From Agroathelia rolfsii (lineage: Eukaryota; Basidiomycota; Agaricomycetes; Amylocorticiales; Amylocorticiaceae): a DNA stretch of 64,000 nt. Positions within the stretch are counted from its first letter, which is position 1, and each line of letters begins with the position of its first letter. Location: NCBI GenBank assembly GCA_018343915.1, contig JABRWF010000001.1, positions 1,860,001-1,924,000 on the forward strand. The letters run 5' to 3'. The notes beneath the pieces are model-generated. The model did no database searches. It was given only the letters and a program-made list of their open reading frames with translations, and was not told the DNA's origin. Positions 10,681 to 22,551 of this stretch are shown here, in pieces. A program made the position numbers and the translations under genes.

Positions 10681-13600
10681 ATGAGCTCAGACGGATACTT
10701 TGACGATGACGACCTTGACTTTGAAGCCTTACAACAATTGGAGAATGAAGCGCTGAATGCTTCTGCAAAAAACACACATACAACAACAGCACGCCTAACT
10801 CTGAATCAAGTCACTCCTCAGACTGCCACTTCAACTTCGAGCTCCAATTCACGCATAATTAAAAACAGTTACAGGAAGCCCTCGATACCCAGCGATGACT
10901 CAATTGATTACTTCGATGACAGTTTTGTCATTGACGATGCTGAGAATGCAAGACTGGACGCAATTGCCCAGGACGCGTACCGGCGCCAGACCACCGCTAA
11001 TGGTGGCAATGGTGGTCCTAGGGTGTTCACGCGCACGTCGAGCAAAGATCTGCAGCAAATGACATTATTTGGCGATGCGCTTCAGCCACAACCCGGGCCC
11101 TCGGGCTCCCCATCAGCAAGTAGGAATCGTCCGTCTGGTTCTGGCACTAGCAGTGGTTCTCGAGCCTTATCAGGTGCTGGGAGCTCGCGTAATGTGTTCG
11201 GGCATCAGGCTCCCAAGACGAAGGTCTGGAATCATACGGCTTATGCAAAGTCGGGATGGAAGATGCCAAAGGATGCAAAGGGGAAAGGGAGGGTGACGCA
11301 GCCTGGTACTGAGGAAGAGGAAGAGGAGCTGGTTGAGTTTGAGCAGTTTCCTGCCCCAGAAATTCAAGGTAAGTGGGAAGCGTAACCTTTGTTCTAGCAC
11401 TAAGCTAATTCCACACGATTTATCTAGTAGGGTGAGTCTGGTGGTACAATCGCGTGTTTTGTACAGTTGATTTACGATATACAATCCATGACTCTAGGCC
11501 TGTAAGTCGTGACACCTATCCCCCTTTTTAATTTAGCTTGTTGATATTTTTTCTTGTCTTCATAGCCTCCTCCTATGAAAATCACACCGGACATGACCGA
11601 GGCGAAACACTGGATTTATCCCTTGAATAGGCCCAAACGTGACTACCAGTACAACATCGTTCGCCATTGTCTCTTTGATAACACTCTTGTTGCTCTGCCC
11701 ACGGGTTTGGGAAAGACATTCATCGCTGGTGTCGTCATGCTTAACTGTAAGTAGCCTTCGTTGACCAAGAACAATCTTATTCATCAGAAATAATCCAGAT
11801 TTTCGATGGTTTCCGTATGGTAAAATTATCTTTTCGGCGCCAACGAAACCACTCGTGGCACAGCAAATTACTGCATGTCACGAAGTATGTGGTATACCGC
11901 GTCAAGACGCCGTCGAACTCACGGGAAACACGCCACGAGCCACTCGTGCGAGATATGTAAATAGTCTGCCGCCTTTCCATTGTATGCACTTTTGACTGAC
12001 AAGGGCATGTCTCGACACTATAGTGGGACTTACACCGAGTATTCTACGTTACCCCTCAAACACTCATAAACGATCTTGTGACTGAGAACATCGACCCGGG
12101 AGAGATTGTTTTAATTGTCATTGGTGAGTACGGTCCATGTTCTTACCCTGAAGGCAAGCAATCCTCAACAATATCCATCAGATGAAGCACATCGAGCGAC
12201 CGGCGATTACGCATACGCCCAGATCATCCGTTACATGATGCATAAGAACCCGCACTTTCGCGTGCTTGCGTTGAGTGCTACCCCTGGTGGCACTCCAGAA
12301 GCTGTACAAGCGATCGTCGATAGTTTGCATATCAGTCGTATCGAGATCCGAGACGAGCAGAGTTTGGATATTCGACCGTACACTCATGAAAAGGTAAATG
12401 AACTCGTTGTTTTGTACCTGCGGGACTACGAAAGCTAATATATACGGGTTTCGTTTGTTTGTGTTAGAAAACCGAGCAACACATTATCCAGATGGACGAA
12501 AACGTGTCAAAGATCCAGGATCTTCTGTCTAAATGGATGGGGGTAAATTATTGCTTTTTTTTTTCTCCCCGCGTGATGCTGATACTGGTACATGTAGTCT
12601 ATCCTGAAGCCCATGGTCGATGATAACCTGTTCCCCTCATATGTAGACCCGGTCACTCTTCATCCATACCGTACGCAAGCGAAGATGAGCGAAATTATGG
12701 CTTCGCGCAGCGGGGCAAGCCAACGACATATGAAATATATTCAAGGTCTCAAGCTACTTGGTGCACTGGCTCGTGCGATGGGATACCTGGTATGCCTCCC
12801 TCTACATCATGTTTATACTCTTTTCGATTGATGTCACTTTGCTGTCTAGCTCGAGTGCTCGATTAAAATGTGCTATCGAGCCCTACTTGAGCTCGGTCGG
12901 GACCCTGAACAAGAGCCCGGTAAAAAGAAGAAGGCTCCCAACAAGGTCAAATCCGACCAAAACTATGTCATGTTAATGCGCGAATTCGAGTGCTTGAAGA
13001 CGCGCGAGGACGAGTTCCAGCCTCATCCTAAGATCGAGATGCTTAAAGCGCTTGTTTTACAACATTTTGCGGACTCTCAGAACGAAGAGCCTGAGGAGGA
13101 CGGGTCTGTGGAGACGCGTGCGATGGTCTTTGCGCAGTATCGAGACGCCGTAGACGAAATTGTTGAAGAGCTGAACAAGGAACGGCCCATAATTCGTGCG
13201 GAACGATTCGTCGGTCAGGGTTTGGACAAGGCGGGGAAGAAGGGTATCACACAGAAGGACCAGATTGAGCTGCTTTCCCGATTCAAGACGGGCGAATTCA
13301 ATGTACTCGTGTCGACATCTATCGGCGAAGAGGGTCTGGATATTGGTGACGTCGATTTGATTGTGTGCTTTGATGCACAAAAGACTCCAGGACGAATGGT
13401 AAATTACGTCTGGCAAATTGTCGATTGCATGGCTCTCATCGTATTCATTACCATTAGTTGCAACGTGTTGGACGAACAGGTCGCAAACGCGATGGTCATG
13501 TGCATGTACTTCTCGCAGCCATCCGTGAAGAGCAGAACTGGTCAAAAGCAAAGAATGCCTATAACGATATCCAACATGCTATCGTTCGCGGCGATCAATT

Positions 13601-15833
13601 AGAGCTCTTCGCCGATGCCGAGCGCCTTTTACCGGCGCATATCAAACCTGAGCCTTTGGAACAGGTCGTGGAGATTCCTGAATACGTCCCTGAGCCACCT
13701 CAACGTCGAAGGTCCAAAGCGAACGGTGACGCTGATGGCCCTTCTACGACGAAGAAAAGAAGGAGAAATAATGATGTTACGAGAAATATTCCTACTGGTG
13801 CAAGCACGGGTTTTGTCTCCGTGTCCGATCTGCTCGTCAAGGGTGGTGCCAAGAAGAGGAAAAAAGTCAAGACAGTGGATCCTCATGCTGGCGACGATGA
13901 TGATCTCGATGAAGAACTCGAGGCAGGGCTCTCACGCCCACGGCGAACACAGTCAGAGCCGACAGCTGAATCATCTTCGAAGGCCGTCAAAGGCAAAGGC
14001 AAGAGCAAAATTGCACGTAGTGCCACCATGGCTAGCGGGTTGACTAAAGGGAAGGGAACCAAAGCCGGTAAAAAGAAAAAGGCCGATGAGGTTGATTATA
14101 CAAACTTGACTTCTAGCCAATTGCAGCGATTGGGCGAGGATGACTCTGATGATATGGAACTTGATATGCCTCTAGCAAAGGTCCTGGCTTCTGCGCATAG
14201 GACTGAAAGGGTTTCTCAGTCTGTATCTAGGGAGAGCTCTCCAGCTCGCTCAGAGTCAGAAACTTCACATGTCTCTCAGTTTGATCGTCCGTCAAAGTCA
14301 CCGAATTTATTTCGCCCAGAGTCTACAGCTTCTCGTATCTCACAACATGCTCATCTGCCCAACTCGCCTAAATACTGGAGCTCATCTCCCAAAAAGCCCC
14401 CAGTTGACCTGGATGTGGATCTTTCCCCGTCACCACAATTGCAGCCGGCATTAGATATTGCTGTTGATGTCGCACAGCCCAAGGATACACCCCCAGCAAC
14501 TAAAGCTAGCGTACCTCCTCTCGCACGGTCGTCATCCATTTATTGGTCTCCTTCTCCTGAATATGAACCCTCCAAGGCCGAAATGGCACTGGTCGAAATA
14601 ACAAAAACGTCTCCCCGCCCCCCTGGCACAAACCTACCGCCTGATCCGCTAGTGGCTGTCGCTCCCATCCCTCAGGACTTGCCTCCTTCCTCTCCTCCAC
14701 CGGCTGCTGACAATGAGCCAAACCCAAGTATGGCATGGCTGATAGATGATGATGACGATCATGTCAACATCAGCATCAATTTCGTAGATTCTTCTCCCGT
14801 CGCGGATAGGCGTCCAGGTACATCTGTCGACTCAGGTCGTAAGCAGCAAGTGCCTAGAGATCAGCCTACTAATGAACCAGGATTTGTTCGTGCCTCGGAA
14901 GTCCCCAGAGTATCTAGCCCGCGAAAGGCCTTCAAGCCTCCATCACGCATCAATAACATCACCACGTCCGGGGCAGATCTTAGTATCGTCGAGATTGACG
15001 AATCGCCTCCGCCATCCGCCCCACTCATCCGCAAAAGATCTTCACAGCCCCGGAATGTATTTTATCCCCCATCGCGACCTTCTCTCTCTCAGCAGGACTT
15101 ACCAGCACCAGACGATGAGTCGTCGAGCCCCGTCAAGAAACCGCGCAAAAAGAAAGCACGCAACAATAATATGCCGCCTCCACAGGTTCCAGCACATGCT
15201 ATTCATCCTTCCCCCCGTTCTTCAGACGTAGAGTTTCCTGAGCCTTCTTATCCCATTGGAGGCAAGAGGAGGATCACGAAGAGGCCGACTGCTGTCGCTG
15301 CCGACATCAGTTCACCCCTCAGCCATAATCCCACCGTCTTACGACGTCTTCGTCGGGCAGATGATGACGATAAGGATGACAAGGAAACAACAACCCCCAG
15401 CCGTTCCAAGAAGCGCAAAAAACTGAGCAAGAAGGAACGCCTTGAACTCGTTAAAAATAATCCGTGGGTTGAGCATGAGGCAGAACACTCTGGATCCGAG
15501 ATCAGCGCTGGCTCATCCCACGAAGAAGACGAAGATCCAGAGAGTGAATCCGATAGGATGTTCTTGCATGATTTTCCAGAGACACAGGTGTCAGCGTCGT
15601 ATAATCAGGCGGGTGCATACCACGCTGGCCTCATGACCCAGGTGCCTAGTGGTGTAGGCCTGCAGTTTGCCCGTAGTCCGGTCAGGAAGAGGTTGTTCAA
15701 GTCTACCGGGAATGGGCGAAGGCCTGGGGTTTCGAGTTCCCCACCTAGAGATGATGAGGATGAGGTGCCTGACGAATATTCTCTAGGGAGTTTCGTTGTG
15801 GCCGATGATGAGGATATATCTTATTATGACTAG
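10681..15833 (+). CDS. MPH1: FANCM/Mph1-type DEAH DNA helicase
   Basis: Roughly 1,500 aa after splicing. The N-terminus is acidic ([18 protein letters not shown]). The SF2 helicase core follows: [19 protein letters not shown], Walker [34 protein letters not shown] box [13 protein letters not shown], motif [35 protein letters not shown], and motif [19 protein letters not shown]. This is the FANCM/Mph1/Fml1 family, which remodels replication forks and D-loops and restrains crossovers. The C-terminal 700 residues, encoded by one exon from about 13457, are low-complexity with many Lys/Arg blocks, Ser-Pro motifs and two YWSxSP repeats. The junction between the first exon (donor at 11369) and the helicase exon (starting 11566) is out of frame by a single intron, so at least one microexon is likely there. 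The rest of the model is solid. Confidence 0.92.
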
Positions 15834-16015
15834 TTGCTTACTTATTACACATGGTCCTGGATACACTTAGAGTACACATTTCACACACGCAGTAGTAGAG
15901 AAAACGTCTTTTTTTTTTTCCCTTATGTTTCCTCGCCACATATTAGTGGACTAGCGATGTAGTCGCTCGTGCAATGTACAATATACAGACAAAACAGAAT
16001 CAAATGTAACAAATA

Positions 16016-18665
16016 TTAAAACATGCCCATGCCATCGTCATCTGCACCCCAACCACCGTTGGCTTCTTCATCCCTCGGCGGTGAGGGTTCTCGTGCCGGT
16101 AAAGTGGTACTATCATCGATCATCTTCGTATCTTGAGTTGTTATTGCTAACGGTGGGTTGGTCTTCGTCGCTGTAGACGCTGTTTGTGGTATCTGGAAGG
16201 AAACCCGAACGAGACCAACGGTGGGTATGTGAGAGCCTTTCGCCAGGCCCTGTAATTATAAACACAATCAGCCGGATTATCAGCAATATCCGAGCCAAAA
16301 GTACGAACCTGTTCAGCACCAGCCCTCGTTTTAAACGCGACCACGACATCACCCGAATCGAAAGTCTCCACGCTCTCGATCCCATGGCTCTCATACCAAT
16401 CCTTGACAGCTTGCACACCCTCGGCACTAACACCCTTGATGACGAGTTTTCGCGGACGATTGTCCAACTTCATGCTGCCACGGGGAGCAGCACCCCCGCG
16501 GAAAGCGCCACGGTAGGTGTTATAAGCCCCTCGCGGCGCGCCACGGCCACGACCTCGGTAGGGCCTATATGTCGAAGTAGACGCGTATGCGCCGGCACCC
16601 GAAGCGTCTTCCCCTGCTTCTGGAAGACCCAGGCTGGCAGCCTCCGCCTTTAATCGGGCAAGTTTGGCTTTCAAGTCCTCCGTTGTCTCCTCGCCTCCTG
16701 TATCACCGCCCTCTGCAGCATGGATCTCCAGTTCCTTGTCCAGCATGTCCATTTCTCTCTTTTGCTTGTCCACGAGTGAGGGTGTCGAGGGTGCAGCGGA
16801 TGTGGACGGAGTAGACGCAGGTGCAGACTTCATCTCCTCACCGAGTTTCCTAAGCCGTGCCATAATCGTCTTCTTCTCTTCCGCAGAGGCCGTCGCTAGC
16901 TGGGTCATAAGTGACTTTTGCTCTGCGATTTGATCCTCCAAAAGCTTTTGCTTGGCCGCCAAAGTGGCAGCAGCCGATGTTGACCCGGCCTTTTTGGCTT
17001 GAGGAGGAGCTCCTGTAGGGACCGATGGTGCATCCGTAGACATAGCAGCTGATAAGTCCTTGGCTACCAGGTTTTTCACCAACGGTGCGCTCGCCTTAAG
17101 CATCTTCGCACCAGCCCCACCATGTCCTTCCAGCGGTCGATGCCAGAAAACTTTCACGAAGCGGTTATTAAATATACTCTCTGGGCTCTGCCATGCCTTT
17201 CGGGCGGTGTCGTGGTCTGCAAAGCTGACAAGAGCTTTTGCCTGCGAGGTGTCGACCGCTACCTCGGTAACCGTCCCGAATCGCTTGAACCAGTCAATGA
17301 TAGCCTCACGAGAGAGAGCCTCTGGCGGGATTTTTTCGACGACGAGTGTGAGATCGCTGCGCTTTTGTGAGGGCCGGACGGAGTCTGCGGAGCTGCCAAA
17401 TGCTCCTCCTCTTCCGCCTCTTCCGCGTCCGCGATGTGGGCCACCACCACGGCGGTGTTGTTGTTCAGAGCCGTCCGTGGGTCCATGAGAATCGACGTCC
17501 ATCCCGTTTGGTTGTGCGGATGACGAATCGGGTCCTTGCGGTGTCAAGTCGGTAATGACGTTCGTGTCATTGGCAGATTGGCCAGGAGGACCGCGTCCCA
17601 TGTCCATGTGAGCCTCAGTTGGGTCATAAGCCGCCGATGGCCCTTGAGGAAACATTGGCAGGAAAGGAGGCATTCCCATGGCGGGAAAGGGAAACATCTG
17701 GCCAGGAATTATGGCATCCTCTCCATGAGAGTATTTGCACATAACTCCTCTGGCACAGTAACCGTTGTCTATGAGGATAGATAAAAATTGTGTGAGATAG
17801 GAAGTTGGCTCATTAATACGATACGCACTATGATAATCACGACATATTGGTCGTTTCTCGCCTGATGGAGGGTAGAAACCTCCGTTCATGCCTGGCATGC
17901 CAAACATACCCATGCCGTTCATGAGTCCCATGCTCATCCCATTCCCATTCATTCCGCCATGCATACCCCCTCTGAGACCCCCATTATTCCGGCTATTCCA
18001 TGAATTATTTGGGTTATCCCTGGAAGTGTAAACGCTACCGTTGGTGTAGGTTTGGCCGTTCCCGTTGCCAGTCTGATGTCGAGAGAATTGTCCATCGGTA
18101 CTCAACCGAGGACCCTTGGCGGGCACTCGGCGGTCATGATCATCGTGTTCAAGACCCCTTTTCCTGCTTCTGGGTGAAGTTGGAATGTCTGTGGAGGATG
18201 TCATTAGGGCATCGAGGGGAATGGGTATACCGGTATCGCCAGCGGTGGATACATTGGCAGCGGTAGGTAATGGCAGCGGTGATGTCTCGTATGGAACATA
18301 AGACTTGGTACGGATGGCGGTGAGGAGTGTGTCAATGAATGATTTTGTTTCTATTTAGTCACACCAATTAGTTGGGCATAAGAGCAGGACGACATTCATA
18401 TACTACGCGCACCTTTCTCGAGAAACTCTTCCAGTTGGACGAGAAGTTCCTTCCTCATCTCATCCTCGGGAGAATCGTGTTTTAGAAGAGCCAGAACATA
18501 ATCTGCCAGAGCTCCAGGCTCAGCGTCGCATCTAAGGATGAATTTATGTGTGTAAGATTCTTTTGTATCTTTGGTTTGCTAGTGATGACAGATGACTTGC
18601 ATTGGTTCCAATGTTTTTACAAGCCATGGTTTAAGCTGAGGCGCAGTACTGGGATCATAACCCAT
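16016..18665 (-). CDS. RBM26/RBM27-like RNA-binding protein (PWI-like, CCCH zinc finger, RRMs)
   Basis: The start ATG at 18663-18665 opens a 65-nt exon, MGYDPSTAPQLKPWLVKTLE. A GC-AG intron (donor GCAAGT) joins it to PICDAEPGALADYVLALLKH, giving the N-terminal PWI-like fold of RBM26/27. A CCCH finger (CRDYHNNGYCARGVMCKYSH) is completed across an intron at about 17770-17830. Met/Gly-rich segments flank it. An RRM (LTLVVEKIPPEALSREAI ... KALVSFADHDTARKAW), a coiled-coil region and a second RRM-like part (RKLVIKGVSAEGVQAVKDWY ... VVVAFKTRAGAEQ) follow. The last intron (about 16252-16308) leads to the tail GGWGADDDGMGMF with stop at 16016. Fission yeast and human relatives act in nuclear RNA surveillance (PAXT/MTREC-like complexes). 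Confidence 0.9.
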
Positions 18666-19022
18666 GATTCAAAAATGAGGCAGCTGCTGAGAGTGCACAA
18701 TAACGACGTCCAGCAGTGCAAGCTATGTAGACAGTTGGGCGGCTGAGCGTAAGTGAACAAGCCTCCTTCCGGAACCCGATTACATTATGACTTCAATCAC
18801 TTACAAGCCGATTACATACTTATTACCGACATGGTCTTAAACTCTTAACATTTGTTTGTCGTCTCAACGATATCACACGCAGTTATCCTCACGGTTAGAA
18901 TCCAAAGACAAACAAGTTGATTTATTTTCATGATTACACAGCAGGAGCAAATCACAGTCCATTAAATCACGATCATAACTAGATGACCGAGAACCACGGG
19001 ATCGCCCCTAAGCGCTAAGCAT
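18666..19022. other. Intergenic, no feature seen
   Basis: This 357-bp gap contains the promoter of the RBM26-like gene and the 3' flank of the sulfurtransferase gene. I see no open frame or RNA structure worth naming. Confidence 0.6.
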
Positions 19023-20272
19023 CTATGTTGAGGTCTCGATTTTACTTTCCTTCCGAAGCGCATATCCAGTCCAGGACTACGTATGATCGTCAGCAAAGTG
19101 AACAAGAAATTTCATCATGATAACTTACCTCGTCGTACAAACCGATCTTGCCAGTACCAAGTAACTTGAGACCGAGCCAGAGAATGCCTGCTGTCATTCC
19201 CGATCCACATGTGGTTGTAACTGCACGTTTACCGTCAATGATCAGTTGAGCAACCTCGCTACCAACGGCATTGTCAAGAGCAGCGCGCAGTTCAGGGAGA
19301 GGTTTGAACACCGTGTATTTGCCATTAGATTGAAGGAACAGATCGAAGGTAAGAGATGTTGCCCCCGGCATATGACCGGATGAAAGACCAGGACGTGGTT
19401 CAGGAGAGGTTCCTTTAAACCTGAAAACATGCCAAACTAAATGAACTGTTCGAATTATTCTTGGTCAAGGTTATTTACCGAGCCAAGGGGCGTGCGTCGA
19501 GCACCACTTCTGCTGCTGGGTCCGAAGACTGAGAGCGAACTACCATATGTTCATAATCTATTTTCACATCTCCGTAAGCAGATTAAATCGCGCATTATAA
19601 TATAATTACTCGCCTTTAACAACGCCCTCCTCCAGTTGAGGTGTTGGATATTTAGCGAGATGGGGAGTGGATGGGTCTCCGGATTCAATCTGTCCACCTT
19701 CATCTTCCCAACGTGGAAGACCACCATCCAGCACACTCGCTTTAGCATGTCCAAACGACTTGAACATGAACAGCGCTCGGGGAGAAGAAAATATTCCCAA
19801 GGAATCGTATCTAGAGGATCAGTATTCGATTAGCATATGATGATGCAAACTTCTGTTAATACTTACAACACGACATGGGATTCGGGTGTTATACCCATGG
19901 TCTCTTGTATCGCGTTGTAAGCCAATAACGAACACAAGATCATGGGCCAAGCATACCACAAGCATCAGCAAACAGCCTAGGTGGGGGCATCATGTGCTTG
20001 AGGCCCAAGGGATGGTCGCTTGCGACAGCATCCAAGTCGAGACGATGGGCGCCAGGTATGTGCTTCTGAGTATATTCTGCGTTTGGGTCCCGAGGGGAGT
20101 TGGGCATAAACCAACTGGCATCCAGAAAAGCCACATTGCCTTGAGTGGCGAGTTCCTGGGCCTGCTTGGGAGAAACAATAAGTGGGGTACGAAGTGGGGA
20201 TGTGGTCGAAAGCAAGCGAGAAGTCATGGGGCGCGTCTTTAGGATAGCACCAAGAGCTGAGCGAGAAAACAT
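19023..20272 (-). CDS. TUM1: Thiosulfate/3-mercaptopyruvate sulfurtransferase (double rhodanese)
   Basis: The ATG at 20272 begins an Arg/Ser-rich presequence (MFSRSALGAILKTRPMTSRL) typical of mitochondrial import. The first, inactive rhodanese domain has PGAHRLDLDAVASDHPLGL and, after splicing, ITPESHVVLYDSLGIF and KASVLDGGLPRWEDEGG. The second domain has VVLDARPLARF, PEPRPGLSSGHMPGA and the active loop CGSGMTAGI with the catalytic Cys. The C-terminus is YALRKESKIETST. The CGSGxTA loop is the form found in mercaptopyruvate sulfurtransferases such as yeast Tum1, which feed sulfur to tRNA thiolation and Moco synthesis. The introns at about 19822-19864 and 19923-19976 restore frame. Confidence 0.93.
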
Positions 20273-20449
20273 TGTATGAGACCTTATTGGAAGTGCGAAT
20301 TAGTAGAAGGGCAAGTTACTGTGTACGTTGTACGTTGTGTGCTATATAATAATTGACCAACTTGTTGACTAGTCTACTTGCAAGTGACGTAACAACTGCT
20401 TACAAGCGAGTAACTAATCCGTTACTCTACTTGATCTCTACACATTGTT
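20273..20449. promoter_or_regulatory. Short bidirectional promoter between TUM1 and VMA5
   Basis: Only 177 bp separate the two divergent start codons. The stretch contains short direct repeats (GTACGTTGTACGTTGT near 20320-20336 and repeated ACTTG/CAAG words at 20350-20410). Shared regulation is inferred from spacing alone. Confidence 0.5.
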
Positions 20450-22113
20450 ATGCCTTCTGATCAGAGCACCTGGCTTATCTCCTACCCTCAAGATGGCGAT
20501 TCTGAGGGGCTCCTACAGGATATACAGCGCCAGTTCCAGTCTCAGTCCCTAAAGTCGCCTGTGTCTCAGATCCCTATCCCCTCTTTCAAGGTGCGTGCTG
20601 CTCTATGACTCAATGGTAGTATTCCTGACGCTCTTACATCTAGACTGGCACACTCGATTCACTCATCAGTCTCTCGGAGGACCTTCCTAAGCAAGAGGCG
20701 GCGTTTACGGCTACTGTTGCCAAGACAGTCGATACCCTACGTAATCTTCTCAATAACGACCCCGTCAAGCTCTCGCAGCACGTTTTAGTGAACGAGCGGC
20801 CTGTTGATGAATACCTGTTGAACGACTGGAAATGGAACGATGGTAGATATGGTGTTCAAAGAGGGCTTAGAGATATGCTTGATGTTCTGGTCAAGGTACA
20901 TCTCCAGCCGCCTCCATGATGATATATCTTGGTCGTTAATCGTCCGAATGTGACCAGGAAATCAGCAGCATCGACAATGTCATGAAGACTAAGCTGAACA
21001 ATTACAACCTGGTTAAAGGTTCGCTTACACAGATGCAGAGGAAAAAGACGTTCGTAGCCGATATCTTCGCGCCTTGAAGGATACATCCAATTAACATACT
21101 GTTCTACCATACAGCGGAAACCTCTCCGTCCGTTCTTTGGTCGATGTGGTATCGAAGGACGATTTCATCGAGGAATCAGAGTACCTCGAAACCGTCATTG
21201 TTGCAGTCCCGAAGTGAGCCATTCCTCTAAACTTTCTGCTACCCTTTATTAATTTTGCGGAATCTCGCAGGAATTCAGTAAAGGACTGGAACGCCAAGTA
21301 TGAGCGTCTGACACCAATGGTCGTACCTCGCTCAGCCCAGTAAGCAATATAACTTGATTAGCTTACATGCAACCCTCTTACCCTATCGCAAATAGCCTAA
21401 TCGACTCAGATGATGATTACTCCCTTTTTGGTCTCGTCATATTCAAGAAGGTCCACGATGATTTCGTCACGAAATGCCGCGAGAACAAGTAATTAATTAC
21501 TCGTGCCTTCATACAAGACTCTAATGTTTACCCAATCAAGGTACATTTTCCGAGATTTCGTGTACTCTGAAGACCTCATTGCCAAACAACGAGAAGAGCT
21601 TGCCGCAACAGACACGACGGAAAAGGAACTATGGGTGAGCTCTCCGGCTTCTTAACTAAACAGAAGGCCGACTTAGACGGAAATGGATATCCAGACAGAA
21701 CTTCTGCGCATTGCACGCACCAACTTTTCCGAATCGTTCCAAATCTTGATCCATCTCAAAGTCATCCGTGTGTTTGTAGAAAGTGTTCTTAGATATGGTC
21801 TGCCTGCGGATTACGCTGGAATTGTCGTCAAAGTATGTCCGATATTGATATCACAATTATATCTTTAAGCGGAAAGACACTGATCACACATATATATACT
21901 GTATGTTTCTCATAGCCTGACCCGAAGCAGACGAAGAAGACACTCAACCAGCTCACGCGCCACTTCTCCTATCTTAATGCCCGAACACGCGGCCCAAGTC
22001 AACAGAAGAAAGGTGGAGACGGCCAGGGTGACGACTACGTGGGTGAATACCAGACACTCATGGAGCAAGAGATGTTCGACTTTGTGCTATTCGAAGTCCC
22101 GTGGATCGTATAA
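20450..22113 (+). CDS. VMA5: V-type proton ATPase subunit C
   Basis: The ATG at 20450 gives MPSDQSTWLISYPQDGDSE, a close fit to the family start (W-L-I-S-x-P). Later blocks are all characteristic: ISLSEDLPKQEAAF, the LLNDWKWNDGRYGVQRGLRD region, NLVKGSLTQMQRKKTGNLSV, SEYLETVIVAVPKN, YERLTPMVVPRSA, YSLFGLVIFKKVHDDF and IFRDFVYSED. The segment HLKVIRVFVESVLRYGLPA and the ending EQEMFDFVLFEVPWIV complete it. Subunit C is the collar subunit of V1 that links the peripheral stalks to Vo and controls reversible V1-Vo disassembly on vacuole and endosome membranes. The product is about 390 aa, the normal length. It is split by around nine short introns. Confidence 0.96.
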
Positions 22114-22551
22114 TTTGGGAACTCAGGATCCTCCCATGCCATGACACGCCAAGTCAAGTAGTTTGCACGATAACCTACTGAATATATTCAATAATAAATG
22201 GAAAGATTTTCATGCACTCTTGTCCAAAGCAATGTGTTTATTTTATTTAGGAGTGGCAACTTAAGAGATATATAGGGTGGAGGCATTTAAGTACATGCTA
22301 CTGCGATTCAAGAAGGCACGAAAAACAAATAGGTAGGTAGAGTAGAGGGATCGAGTATCCATGTGTGGCGCAGCCAAAAGGGTCCCTGATTGCTTGCTAG
22401 CTTGCGTTTTGAGCGGGTACGTATTAGCTTTATAATACGTACATATGAACTATAACGTTGACTTGTAGAGTACTTGATCGAGAATTTAAGAGTACCGTGT
22501 GCTGTTGATAGTAATAATTTTTTTGTCCTGGCTTAGCCCCGCTAGCTGGTG
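22114..22551. other. Convergent 3' flanks of VMA5 and the KH gene
   Basis: This 438-bp AT-rich gap between convergent genes contains an AATAAA-like word near 22190. I see no gene in it. Confidence 0.5.
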
